Shown here one piece after another: positions 57,669 through 64,000 of a stretch of 64,000 bases of DNA. Origin of the DNA: JACKJK01 sp046159835 (lineage in GTDB: Bacteria > Pseudomonadota > Alphaproteobacteria > Rhizobiales > Tepidamorphaceae); the NCBI RefSeq assembly GCF_046159835.1, contig NZ_JBJXCY010000002.1, positions 124,001-188,000 on the forward strand. Direction: 5' to 3'. Each line of letters begins with the position of its first letter. Positions within the stretch are counted from its first letter, which is position 1. The notes under the pieces were generated by a model that did not search any database, had not been told where the DNA came from, and saw only the letters and a list, made by a program, of their open reading frames with translations. The position numbers and the translations under genes are program-made.

Positions 57669-57982
57669 TGAACCCCGTCGCCAGCCTCCAGACCTCCGCC
57701 GCCTACGCACAGGGTATCGCAACGCCGCAAGCCACCGCCGACCTGGCCAAGGCGCAGGCGCAGGGCCGCGAATTCGAGGGCGTCTTCCTCGCCACCATGC
57801 TCAACCAGATGTTCTCCGGCCTCAAGACGGACGGGCCGTTCCACGGCGGGCACGCGGAAGAACAGTTCCGCGGCATCCTCGTGGAAGAAATGGGCAACTC
57901 CATCGCAAAGGCCGGCGGCATCGGCATCGCTGACGCTGTCGCACGAGAATTGATCGCCATCCAGGAAGGAAATGGACGATGA
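57668..57982 (+). CDS. Rod-binding protein, FlgJ N-terminal domain only (CheL-like)
   Basis: A 104-residue protein equal to the rod-binding domain of FlgJ. The signature FEGVFLATMLNQMFSGLKTDGPFHGG is near residues 37-62. It lacks the C-terminal muramidase domain of enterobacterial FlgJ. This is usual in alphaproteobacteria, where the peptidoglycan hydrolase is separate. The start overlaps the flgI stop (TGATG) and its end overlaps the next gene (ATGA), so the three are coupled. The Caulobacter equivalent is called CheL. Confidence 0.9.
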   Translation: MNPVASLQTSAAYAQGIATPQATADLAKAQAQGREFEGVFLATMLNQMFSGLKTDGPFHGGHAEEQFRGILVEEMGNSIAKAGGIGIADAVARELIAIQEGNGR

Positions 57983-58518
57983 ACCAGACAACGCTGTCCC
58001 GTAACCCCGGAACGAATGCCGGCATGCTGGCGGAACTTCAGGAAGAAGCCGCCTCTCCTGCCGGTCAACGCCTCGTCGCACCCGACCAGGCCTCGGCCTT
58101 CTGCGACGCGCTGGCCGAAACCGTCGATGCGCTGATCCGGGTCCTGGACGAGGAAAGCCGGCTGGTTCGCGGCGCCAAGCTGACCGATGCCGCCGTTCTT
58201 CACGCCAAGAAATCGGCCCTGTCGGCCCAGTATGGCGGCCAGCTCCAGGTTCTCAAGCAGAACGCCGGCAACATGCGCGACCTCACGCCCGACGGCGTCG
58301 AGCGTCTGCGCAGCCGTCACCTCGCCCTTGAAGAAGCGCTTCAGGCCAATATGACCGTTCTGGCAACTGCCCGCACCGTATCGGAAACCCTGATCCGGGG
58401 CATTGCCAACGATGCAGCATCCAAGCGCAGCGGGCCGACGGTCTACGGCGCGGACGCGCGGTCGGGCTCGGCCCAGGTGTCGGGAAGCGGGGCGATCCGC
58501 GTCAACAGCGCCATCTGA
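57979..58518 (+). CDS. FlgN/FlbY-like flagellar protein
   Basis: A 179-residue helical protein with the segments FCDALAETVDALIRVLDEESRLVRGAKL and LEEALQANMTVLATARTVSETL. This is the pattern of FlgN-type export chaperones that hold FlgK and FlgL. Position after flgI and the rod-binding gene corresponds to flbY of Caulobacter. The last 30 residues are Gly/Ser-rich and probably disordered. The function is inferred from pattern and position. Confidence 0.72.
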   Translation: MNQTTLSRNPGTNAGMLAELQEEAASPAGQRLVAPDQASAFCDALAETVDALIRVLDEESRLVRGAKLTDAAVLHAKKSALSAQYGGQLQVLKQNAGNMRDLTPDGVERLRSRHLALEEALQANMTVLATARTVSETLIRGIANDAASKRSGPTVYGADARSGSAQVSGSGAIRVNSAI

Positions 58519-58721
58519 TCCGGCTTACCCGCGAAGCAGCCGGAGTCCCATGACTCTATTGGAGCGCGCATGCCCGCGCGAATCGCATTGATTTGTTTCC
58601 GAAGGTTTAACGAAGGATTCATTTCCAAAGCCTAATCTGCTGTCGTGTCGGAAGAAAATCCGGCAGCCTCAGGCCCATGGAGCAGGGAAGTGTCAGCTCC
58701 GCGTAAAGGGATGAGAAGACA

Positions 58722-59153
58722 ATGGATGGAGCAGGTCCGTTTCGCCCTGCGCCTGCCGTGACTTTCCAGCAGGCGCCGCGAAACACAACGGAAACAGATA
58801 CCAGCGCGCTGGCCCGCGAACAGACTGTCACGTCTGCCGAGCGCCCCGCTGAAGCCGGCACCGGCACCCGCCAGCGCGGCGGCCCCACTCCCCAGTTCCG
58901 CGAAGATCAGAAGAACCGCAAGATCAACGAGGACCCCGGCGACAAGGTCAGCCGGCAGATCGAGATCGATCCCGAGACCCGCGACGTGCTCCTCAAGATC
59001 GTCGACCAGAACACCGGCTTGGTGCGCTGGCAGATCCCGGCAGAGACCCTGATGAACATGCGCGTCTACGCCGAGCGCGCCTCCCAGGATGCCCGCCGCG
59101 ATGCCGTGGCGGCCGACCGCCCGGCCCTGCGCCCTGTCGACGAAGTCGCCTGA
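58722..59153 (+). CDS. FlaG-like flagellar protein
   Basis: A 143-residue protein. The first 80 residues are low-complexity and charged. The C-terminal part (IDPETRDVLLKIVDQNTGLVRWQIPAETLMNMRVYAER) resembles the FlaG core, where a D-x-x-T-G-x-V-x-x-Q-I-P pattern is typical. FlaG genes commonly sit next to flagellin and affect filament length or capping, and here flagellin follows after 272 bp. The 203 bp upstream show a weak hairpin (58520-58545) but no clear promoter motif. Confidence 0.72.
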   Translation: MDGAGPFRPAPAVTFQQAPRNTTETDTSALAREQTVTSAERPAEAGTGTRQRGGPTPQFREDQKNRKINEDPGDKVSRQIEIDPETRDVLLKIVDQNTGLVRWQIPAETLMNMRVYAERASQDARRDAVAADRPALRPVDEVA

Positions 59154-59181
59154 TTTCCTTTCCTCACTGAGCCTCCAGACC

Positions 59182-59206
59182 GGGCCGGCGCAAGCTGGCC
59201 CTTTTC
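59182..59206 (+). terminator. Intrinsic terminator after the FlaG-like gene
   Basis: An 8-bp stem GGGCCGGC/GCTGGCCC (one G-T pair) with a GCAA loop, followed by TTTTCG. It lies 28 bp after the stop codon and separates this gene from flagellin. Confidence 0.85.
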
Positions 59207-59211
59207 GTGTT

Positions 59212-59244
59212 TCCGGCAAGCTTTGCCGGGCATAATTTTCCCCC
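59212..59244. promoter_or_regulatory. 19-bp flagellar palindromic motif, copies 5 and 6 (flagellin)
   Basis: Two overlapping copies: TCCGGCAAGCTTTGCCGGG (59212-59230) and, on the minus strand, GGGGGAAAATTATGCCCGG (59226-59244). Their centres are 118 and 104 bp upstream of the -24 GG of the candidate flagellin promoter. A double site before the most highly expressed flagellar gene fits an enhancer. Confidence 0.65.
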
Positions 59245-59336
59245 TTGGCGGCGAGATTCCACGACCTTGTTCAGACTACGCTAACGCTCTGAAACAATTT
59301 GCATTTCACGGCCTTTTCAACCCCCCGGATTAACTT

Positions 59337-59353
59337 CTGGTTAGGACATTGCA
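59337..59353 (+). promoter_or_regulatory. Candidate sigma-54 promoter of flagellin
   Basis: CTGGTTAGGACATTGCA has the required GG, a perfect -12 TTGCA and correct spacing, but lacks the CAC of the -24 element. It ends 73 bp before the flagellin start, as the better matches do at flgF (74) and flgI (69). The overlapping TTAACTTCTGGTTAG (59330-59344) also resembles a CtrA site by one mismatch. Confidence 0.6.
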
Positions 59354-59425
59354 TGGGATTGTCTGGCGAGCCCCAGAACAGGGGTATCGACAACCCAATC
59401 ATGTGACCTAGGAAAGGTAACAAAC

Positions 59426-61420
59426 ATGGCTGACGTCACTCTCTCGAAAGCAGTTCGCTCGAACCTGCTCTCCCTGCAGAACACCTCGAGCCTCCTCGCC
59501 AAGACGCAGGAGCGTCTGGCCACCGGCCTGAAGGTGAACTCCGCTCTCGACAATCCGACCAACTTCTTCACGGCCTCCTCGCTTAACAGCCGTGCAAACG
59601 ACCTTGGCCGGCTTCTCGACTCCATCTCGAACGCCAACCAGACGATCGAAGCGGCCGACAACGGTCTGACCGCGATCACCAAGCTTGTCGAGTCCGCCCA
59701 GGCGACCGCTCGCCAGGCCCTGCAGACCTCCGCGACCGTCGAGACCACGGCTGCGGCTGCTGCTGGCACGGCAACGTCCACGGGCTTCTCTGCTCTTGAC
59801 GTTTCCGGCGCGGCGTCCTCGGCTGATGCCGGTACGCTGGCTGGTGGTGCGTTCACGGCTCTCGACGTTTCGCAGACTGCGACTGCTGCCACGACGACCG
59901 GCACTGGTTTCAGCTCGCTTGACGTGAGCTCCGGTTCGGTGTCCTTCGATCTCGAAACCGATGGTTCGGGCTCCCCGACCTCGATCACGATCGATGCGGG
60001 TGCGGTCAGCACCTACAACACCAACAATGGCACCTCGCTCAACAACGCCGCACTGTCGGCTCAGGATGTCGCCGACATCATCAACGAGCAGTTCGGCTCG
60101 AGCGTTGCTTCGGTCACCGGTGGTGAACTCACGCTGACGTCCACGACGACCGGTTCGTCTTCGGATGTCGTGATCACCAACTTCGCCGACACCGCGAACG
60201 CCGGTTCCACCGGCCTTGCCAACGTCGACGCCACCAACGGCGTTGATGCCGACTCCCTGTCGTTCGATCTGACCATTGATGGTGCCGGTTCGCCCACCAC
60301 CATCACGATCGATGCGGCAACTGTCAGCACCTACAACACGAACAACGGTGCGTCTCTCGACGCCTCGAACCTGTCGGCTGCGGATGTCGCAACCCTGATC
60401 AACGATCAGGCCGGTGCTTCCGTCGCCAGCGTCAACGGCACGTCCGGTGGCATCGACATCACCTCGACGACGACCGGTTCGTCTTCGGATGTGACGATCG
60501 CCAATATCTCCGAGTCTGTCAGCTCGGGCGCTTCCGGCCTGGCCAACGGCACCGACTCCGGTGCTGACGCCGTTGCTGCCGATTCCGTGACCTTCTCCGT
60601 CACGCTCGACAGCGGCTCTGCTCAGAACATCACGATCGATGCCGCCACGGTGAGCACCTACAACACCAATAACGGCACTTCGCTCGATGCCTCTGCGCTG
60701 AGCGCACAGAACGTCGCTGACCTGATCAACGATCAGCTGAGCGGCACGGCAACGACCGCCAGCGTCACGACCGGTGGTGAACTCACCCTCACCTCGGCCA
60801 CGACCGGCACGTCCTCGGCGGTTGCGATCGGCACGGTCACCTCGAACGTCTCCGGCGGCTCCGTCGGCACGTTCGCGTCGACCGCCGGTACGGCAGCCAC
60901 GACCACGACCGTCACCAACCCGAAGCGCGACGAATTCGTCGAGACCTACAACGATCTGCTCACCCAGATCGATGACCTCGCGAAGGATGCGGGCTTCAAC
61001 GGCGTGAACCTGCTCTCCGGCGACGACCTGTCGGTGCTGTTCAACGAAGACGGCTCCTCTAACCTGGACATCACCGGTGTCACGTTCGACTCCGCTGGCC
61101 TCAGCCTCTCCGCTGTTGCCTCGGGCGGCTTTGACTCCAACGCCGCGATCAACACCACCCTGGACTCCCTGGGTGATGCGATCGACTCGCTGCGTGCCCA
61201 GGCTTCGAAGTTCGGTTCCAACCTCTCCGTGGTTGAGACCCGCCAGAACTTCACCAAGGAGACCATCAACACGCTGGAAACCGGTGCAGCCAACCTGACG
61301 CTCGCCGACTCCAACGAAGAAGCGGCCAACCTCCTGGCCCTGCAGACCCGCCAGCAGCTGTCGTCCACGTCGCTGTCCCTGGCTTCGCAGGCCGACCAGC
61401 AGGTCCTGCGTCTGTTCTAA
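59426..61420 (+). CDS. Flagellin with a long three-repeat surface insertion
   Basis: Filament subunit of 664 residues. The conserved D0/D1 N-terminus (about 1-110, LLAKTQERLATGLKVNSALDNP) and C-terminus (about 510-664, ending ASQADQQVLRLF) are intact. The middle holds three short FSALDVS-like units (about 130-170). Three long repeats of about 105-110 residues follow, starting near residues 170, 276 and 386, each with ITIDA-x2-VSTYNTNNG and LSAQDVADIIN-like segments. These resemble flagellin IN-motif or DUF1522-type inserts and would form the exposed outer domain. A strong ribosome site (AGGAAAGG) and a perfect terminator frame the gene. Confidence 0.96.
   Translation: MADVTLSKAVRSNLLSLQNTSSLLAKTQERLATGLKVNSALDNPTNFFTASSLNSRANDLGRLLDSISNANQTIEAADNGLTAITKLVESAQATARQALQTSATVETTAAAAAGTATSTGFSALDVSGAASSADAGTLAGGAFTALDVSQTATAATTTGTGFSSLDVSSGSVSFDLETDGSGSPTSITIDAGAVSTYNTNNGTSLNNAALSAQDVADIINEQFGSSVASVTGGELTLTSTTTGSSSDVVITNFADTANAGSTGLANVDATNGVDADSLSFDLTIDGAGSPTTITIDAATVSTYNTNNGASLDASNLSAADVATLINDQAGASVASVNGTSGGIDITSTTTGSSSDVTIANISESVSSGASGLANGTDSGADAVAADSVTFSVTLDSGSAQNITIDAATVSTYNTNNGTSLDASALSAQNVADLINDQLSGTATTASVTTGGELTLTSATTGTSSAVAIGTVTSNVSGGSVGTFASTAGTAATTTTVTNPKRDEFVETYNDLLTQIDDLAKDAGFNGVNLLSGDDLSVLFNEDGSSNLDITGVTFDSAGLSLSAVASGGFDSNAAINTTLDSLGDAIDSLRAQASKFGSNLSVVETRQNFTKETINTLETGAANLTLADSNEEAANLLALQTRQQLSSTSLSLASQADQQVLRLF
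59933..60896 (+). repeat. Three in-frame imperfect repeats inside flagellin
   Basis: Units begin near 59933, 60251 and 60581 (spacing 318 and 330 bp). At DNA level a 25-bp stretch at 60144-60168 recurs exactly at 60468-60492, 324 bp (108 codons) apart. The repeats are Thr/Ser/Ala/Gly-rich with few charged residues. Recombination between them would delete or add whole units without a frameshift. Confidence 0.85.
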
Positions 61421-61444
61421 TAGAACCGACACAAACCAAGTTCG

Positions 61445-61472
61445 GGCGGGGCCTTCGGGCCCCGCCTTTTTT
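61445..61472 (+). terminator. Intrinsic terminator after flagellin
   Basis: A perfect 9-bp GC stem (61445-61453 with 61458-61466) closed by a TTCG tetraloop, then six T residues. It is the strongest terminator in the window and suits a highly expressed gene. Confidence 0.96.
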
Positions 61473-61514
61473 GTATCTCGCGCCCGATCACGAACCGCTC
61501 GCGCAGGCCAATTC

Positions 61515-61530
61515 TTAACTCATCGTTAAC
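61515..61530 (+). promoter_or_regulatory. CtrA-type box upstream of flbT
   Basis: TTAACTCATCGTTAAC is a full match to TTAA-N7-TTAAC. It lies 58-73 bp before the flbT start and downstream of the flagellin terminator, so flbT-flaF probably has its own CtrA-dependent promoter. Confidence 0.75.
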
Positions 61531-61587
61531 CAGCCAGGGTCCACACTGGCCGGGCCTTCAAGAACTGAACGAAATGGCAGGTGTCAT

Positions 61588-62022
61588 ATGGCCCTCAAGG
61601 TCGAGCTCAAGCCGTGCGAACGCATCATCATCGGCAATGCCGTGGTGACCAACGGCGAGCATCGCACCCGCCTGTACATCGAAGGCGAAGCCGCGATCCT
61701 GCGCGAGAAGGACATTCTCACGCCCGAGACAGCGGATACTCCGGCAAAACGCATCTATCTCGCGGTCCAGCTCATGTATCTGGAGAACGATATCGGCGCG
61801 ATGCACGAAACCTATCTCGAGCTGACCCGTGACATCGTCACGGCGGCTCCGAGCACGGTGAAATTCGTCGAACCGATCAGCGAGCAGGTCCTGTCGGGCG
61901 CCTTCTACAAGGCGTTGAAGGAAACCAAGGCGCTCATCGCCTACGAAAGCGAGCTAATGAACAATGCATCAGGCAGCACAGGCGTACTCGCAGACCGCCA
62001 AGATCACCGTCAGCCCGCGTAA
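61588..62022 (+). CDS. flbT: Flagellin mRNA regulator FlbT
   Basis: A 144-residue post-transcriptional regulator. In Caulobacter FlbT destabilises flagellin mRNA until the hook is complete. The opening LKVELKPCERIIIGNAVVTNGEHRTRLYIEG and the middle AKRIYLAVQLMYLENDIGAMHETYLEL are standard. Its last 20 codons overlap flaF by 59 bp. The overlapping tail (after about residue 125) is not obviously conserved. Confidence 0.94.
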   Translation: MALKVELKPCERIIIGNAVVTNGEHRTRLYIEGEAAILREKDILTPETADTPAKRIYLAVQLMYLENDIGAMHETYLELTRDIVTAAPSTVKFVEPISEQVLSGAFYKALKETKALIAYESELMNNASGSTGVLADRQDHRQPA

Positions 62023-62326
62023 GCTGGAAGCTGACCTTCTGATGAAGTCCGCGACCCGCCTCCAGGCGGTCAAGGACGGCTGGCCGGAAACCCGGACGGA
62101 CCTTCGTGGCGCGTTGACCTACAATCGCCGCCTGTGGACGATCTTTTCCACCTCGGCCACCGCTGCCGAAAACCCGCTGCCGCACGCCATCAAGCAGAAC
62201 ATCGGCAATCTCGGTGTCTTCATCCTCAGGCACACGCTGGACCTCGAGGGCGACCCGGCACCGGAGAAGCTTGCCTCCCTCATTCTGATCAATCGCGAAC
62301 TCGCAGCAGGCCTGCGCGGGCAGTAG
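61964..62326 (+). CDS. flaF: Flagellin synthesis regulator FlaF
   Basis: A 120-residue protein of the FlaF family, which acts with FlbT to control flagellin synthesis and secretion. The opening AAQAYSQTAKITVSPRKLEADLLMKSATRL and the segment DLRGALTYNRRLWTIFSTSA are typical. The start at 61964 lies inside flbT, and the family N-terminus begins right there, so the overlap looks real. Translation is probably coupled to flbT. Confidence 0.94.
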   Translation: MHQAAQAYSQTAKITVSPRKLEADLLMKSATRLQAVKDGWPETRTDLRGALTYNRRLWTIFSTSATAAENPLPHAIKQNIGNLGVFILRHTLDLEGDPAPEKLASLILINRELAAGLRGQ

Positions 62327-62632
62327 ACAGCCCCGGTCGCGGCCATGTGCGGATCGACTTTGTAAAGGAGTTGAGCCAACTAGCCATGGAGAGCCGCGTT
62401 GAGACATCCCTTTAGCGAGGATCGCGGGCGTTCGCGCCGCGTCACCACCAGGAATGCCAAGACAGCCCTGGCCGAGACATCGGCCGGGGCTGTTGTCTTT
62501 TCAGGCAAGCGCCGGGCACGACGAAACCGCACGAAGCGCTGCCGGGGCTGATCGCCCCGGCCTCGCCGTGCCGGCCTCGTTGTCAGGTGGGTGACACGCT
62601 GAAACGTGTCAGGGCGCTGGCGCGCTGAACCC
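62327..62632. other. Intergenic region flaF / flgL with three hairpins
   Basis: 306 bp between convergent genes. It contains the terminator at 62462-62502, a GC hairpin (62541-62548 with 62554-62561) and a 7-bp hairpin TGACACG/CGTGTCA (62592-62598 with 62605-62611). A nine-codon frame (62385-62414) lies behind an AAAGGAG. The two right-hand hairpins lack T-runs in either direction. Confidence 0.6.
62462..62502 (+). terminator. Intrinsic terminator downstream of flaF
   Basis: A 14-bp stem (62462-62475 with 62480-62493, one T-G pair) with a GACA loop, followed by TGTCTTTTC. It lies 136 bp after the flaF stop, so the transcript has a long 3' tail. Confidence 0.88.
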
Positions 62633-64000
62633 TTAGAGGAACTGCGCCAGGTTGAGGCGCGAGATCATCGCCGTCGCCTCGTAGCTGATCTGGAGCTGCG
62701 TCTGCAGCGCCAGCAGCTTCACCGCGACTTCCTCGTCATCGACCGCCGTGACGTTGCCGAGCTGCTCTTCCGCGATCTGCCGCGTGATGTTGTGGCGTTC
62801 CGCCGCCGCCCCGAAAGACGACTGCAGGCCGACATATTCCGCGCGCAGCGATTCCATCGTGCGAACGTCGGCTGTGTAGGAAAGCCCCTCGCCTGCCCGG
62901 TTGCGCAGTTCTTCAAACCGCGCCTCGTCGTTCGGCGCATTCTTGTCGAAGCTCTCGATAGCGAAGGCGGCCATGTGGGCAAGGGCCCAAGCGAACGGCT
63001 CCTCATTGGCGCGCGCGCCGTAGCCGACCACGATGTTCTCGTCGATGCGGGCAACCGCCGTGTCGCGCGGATTGGTCGAGGAACTGTCGCCCTTGTACCA
63101 GACGACCGTGTCCTCCGCCGTGCCGGCAACGGTGCCGGTGGCCGTCTCATAGGGCGGCCCGTCGATGCGCTGCGGCGGGTTGTCGAGATCTGCCGAGAAG
63201 AAGTTGCGTGACGCGGTGATCGAGGAGGCTGCCGAGAGCGCCGTCCCCGCAGCCACTTCAAGTGCCGGGCCGAGTGCGGCCTCGATATTGGCGATGGTCG
63301 CGGTCTCGTCGGCGCCAATGGCAAACGTTCCAGGCTCCGAGCCATCGACGCTCGCCGTCAGCTTGATCTGGTGGCGGCTGCCGTCCGGCAGGTCGAAGGC
63401 AAAGCCGACCTGCTCGCCAACGGCCGGCTGGCCGGTGAGCGAAATCGTCGCCGTCTGCGGCGCGGTGCCGTTCGGCTGCGTCAGGGTCACGTTGGCCGAT
63501 GAGGACGAGACGCCGGCCAGTTTGAAGCCGAACGGGTGGTCGCCGTCCTCGGCGATGGTCAGGCTGGTGCCGCCATTGGCGAGCGTCACGCGGCCGCGGC
63601 CGTCGCTGCCGGCATCGGCCAGCTTGCGCTGCGCGATCAGCGTGTCGAGCCCGTCGCGAACGCCGTCGCCGTAGAGGATCGTGTCGGTGCTCTCGACCGG
63701 CTTGGTCTCGACGGTGTTGCCGGAGAACAGGTAGCGCCCGTTCACCTGCGCATTCAGCAGCGACAGGCCCTCGTCCAGCCGGTCCTTGGCAAGATCCTGC
63801 GGTAAGGTGATCGACTTGTCCGAGAAGACGTACTGGCCGTTGCGGATGTCGGTCTTCGCAATCGACGTCAGCTCCGTGAACTGGTCGAGGCTCAGCGCCA
63901 TCACGTCCAGGCGCAGGCTCATCGTCTCGATGTTGGCGTTGTAGGTGTCCAGCCGCGAGATCTGCGCCTGCATGGAGAGCGCCAGCGAGCGGCCGGAGCC
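62633..64000 (-). CDS. flgL: Flagellar hook-filament junction protein FlgL (5' end outside window)
   Basis: Hook-associated protein 3, which joins hook to filament. The visible 455 residues lack the first part of the N-terminal helix, because the frame continues past base 64000. The N-terminal FSDKSITLPQDLAKDRLDEGLSLLNAQVNGRYLFSG and the C-terminal DDEEVAVKLLALQTQLQISYEATAMISRLNLAQFL match FlgL. The middle (VSSSSANVTLTQPNGTAPQTA) is a variable beta-rich insertion, making it longer than enterobacterial FlgL (about 317). Its chaperone may be the FlgN-like protein at 57979. Confidence 0.92.
   Translation of the reverse strand, partial: GSGRSLALSMQAQISRLDTYNANIETMSLRLDVMALSLDQFTELTSIAKTDIRNGQYVFSDKSITLPQDLAKDRLDEGLSLLNAQVNGRYLFSGNTVETKPVESTDTILYGDGVRDGLDTLIAQRKLADAGSDGRGRVTLANGGTSLTIAEDGDHPFGFKLAGVSSSSANVTLTQPNGTAPQTATISLTGQPAVGEQVGFAFDLPDGSRHQIKLTASVDGSEPGTFAIGADETATIANIEAALGPALEVAAGTALSAASSITASRNFFSADLDNPPQRIDGPPYETATGTVAGTAEDTVVWYKGDSSSTNPRDTAVARIDENIVVGYGARANEEPFAWALAHMAAFAIESFDKNAPNDEARFEELRNRAGEGLSYTADVRTMESLRAEYVGLQSSFGAAAERHNITRQIAEEQLGNVTAVDDEEVAVKLLALQTQLQISYEATAMISRLNLAQFL

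Noticed and set aside
59330..59344. TTAACTTCTGGTTAG as a CtrA box for flagellin.
   Set aside because: It has a mismatch in the second half and overlaps a -24/-12 element whose distance to the start codon and to the 19-bp motif matches flgF and flgI. The sigma-54 reading explains more.
59685..61007. Frames in the flagellin gene read as separate Arg/Pro- or Val/Glu-rich proteins.
   Set aside because: They are out-of-frame readings of the Thr/Ser/Ala-rich flagellin repeats.
62385..62414. A nine-codon frame (ATG at 62385) behind AAAGGAG downstream of flaF as a peptide gene.
   Set aside because: The ribosome site is about 16 bp from the ATG, too far, and nine codons cannot be supported without conservation. 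It is mentioned only as a curiosity.

Overview
The window is GC-rich DNA from an alphaproteobacterium, most likely of the order Hyphomicrobiales (Rhizobiales). The evidence is the CckA hybrid kinase, the flagellar proteins FliX, FlbT and FlaF, the DUF1476 F1-ATPase zeta inhibitor, a DksA lacking most zinc ligands, an SOS box of the GTTC-N7-GTTC type upstream of recA, and a LivG with a fused helix-hairpin-helix tail. No rRNA, tRNA, CRISPR array, insertion sequence, prophage or pseudogene was seen. Both ends cut through genes: livM on the left and flgL on the right.

Positions 1-10.9 kb hold a branched-chain amino acid ABC transporter operon (livM-livG-livF-DUF6867-like) followed by its binding protein. 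Then come single metabolic genes: a class V aminotransferase, an EamA exporter divergent from a WYL regulator, a P1-family peptidase, a DadA-like dehydrogenase and a secreted DUF2259-like protein. Positions 11-21.5 kb are a purine and housekeeping block: purB, an alpha/beta hydrolase, a GNAT enzyme, a nicotinate phosphoribosyltransferase-like gene, an HpcH/HpaI aldolase and the zeta inhibitor. It continues with purC-purS-purQ, a small secreted protein, purL, a bolA-like gene and a monothiol glutaredoxin.

Positions 21.5-36.8 kb are mixed. They carry a Tat-exported metallo-hydrolase, a UDP-glucuronate decarboxylase translationally coupled to a glycosyltransferase, rpsD, murI-trmJ, an HxlR regulator divergent from a GFA protein, an FkbM methyltransferase, icd, a CPA2 antiporter, alaS, a VOC protein and recA.

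Positions 36.8-64 kb are cckA plus a flagellar cluster. Leftward operon flgB-flgC-fliE-fliQ-fliR-flhB and rightward fliO-fliP diverge at 43 kb. Leftward operon fliL-fliM-DUF6468-motE-large AMIN-like/TPR protein and rightward flgF-flgG-flgA-flgH diverge at 51.4 kb. Leftward fliX and rightward flgI-flgJ-like-flgN-like diverge at 56.4 kb. These are followed by a FlaG-like gene, a repeat-bearing flagellin, flbT-flaF and a leftward flgL.

The most interesting non-coding signal is a 19-bp near-palindrome, roughly SSGGGMARATTTTGCCSGG, present six times in four flagellar intergenic regions. At flgF, flgI and flagellin it sits about 98-118 bp upstream of a -24/-12 (sigma-54) promoter, and each of these promoters ends 69-74 bp before the start codon. 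This is the geometry of an enhancer for a sigma-54 activator such as FlbD. CtrA-type boxes (TTAA-N7-TTAAC) lie 55-90 bp upstream of flgB, fliX and flbT. The window therefore seems to carry a Caulobacter-like flagellar hierarchy with its kinase (CckA), its checkpoint protein (FliX) and its cis-sites. The most interesting uncharacterised protein is the 1190-residue secreted AMIN-like/TPR protein encoded directly downstream of the MotE-like gene.
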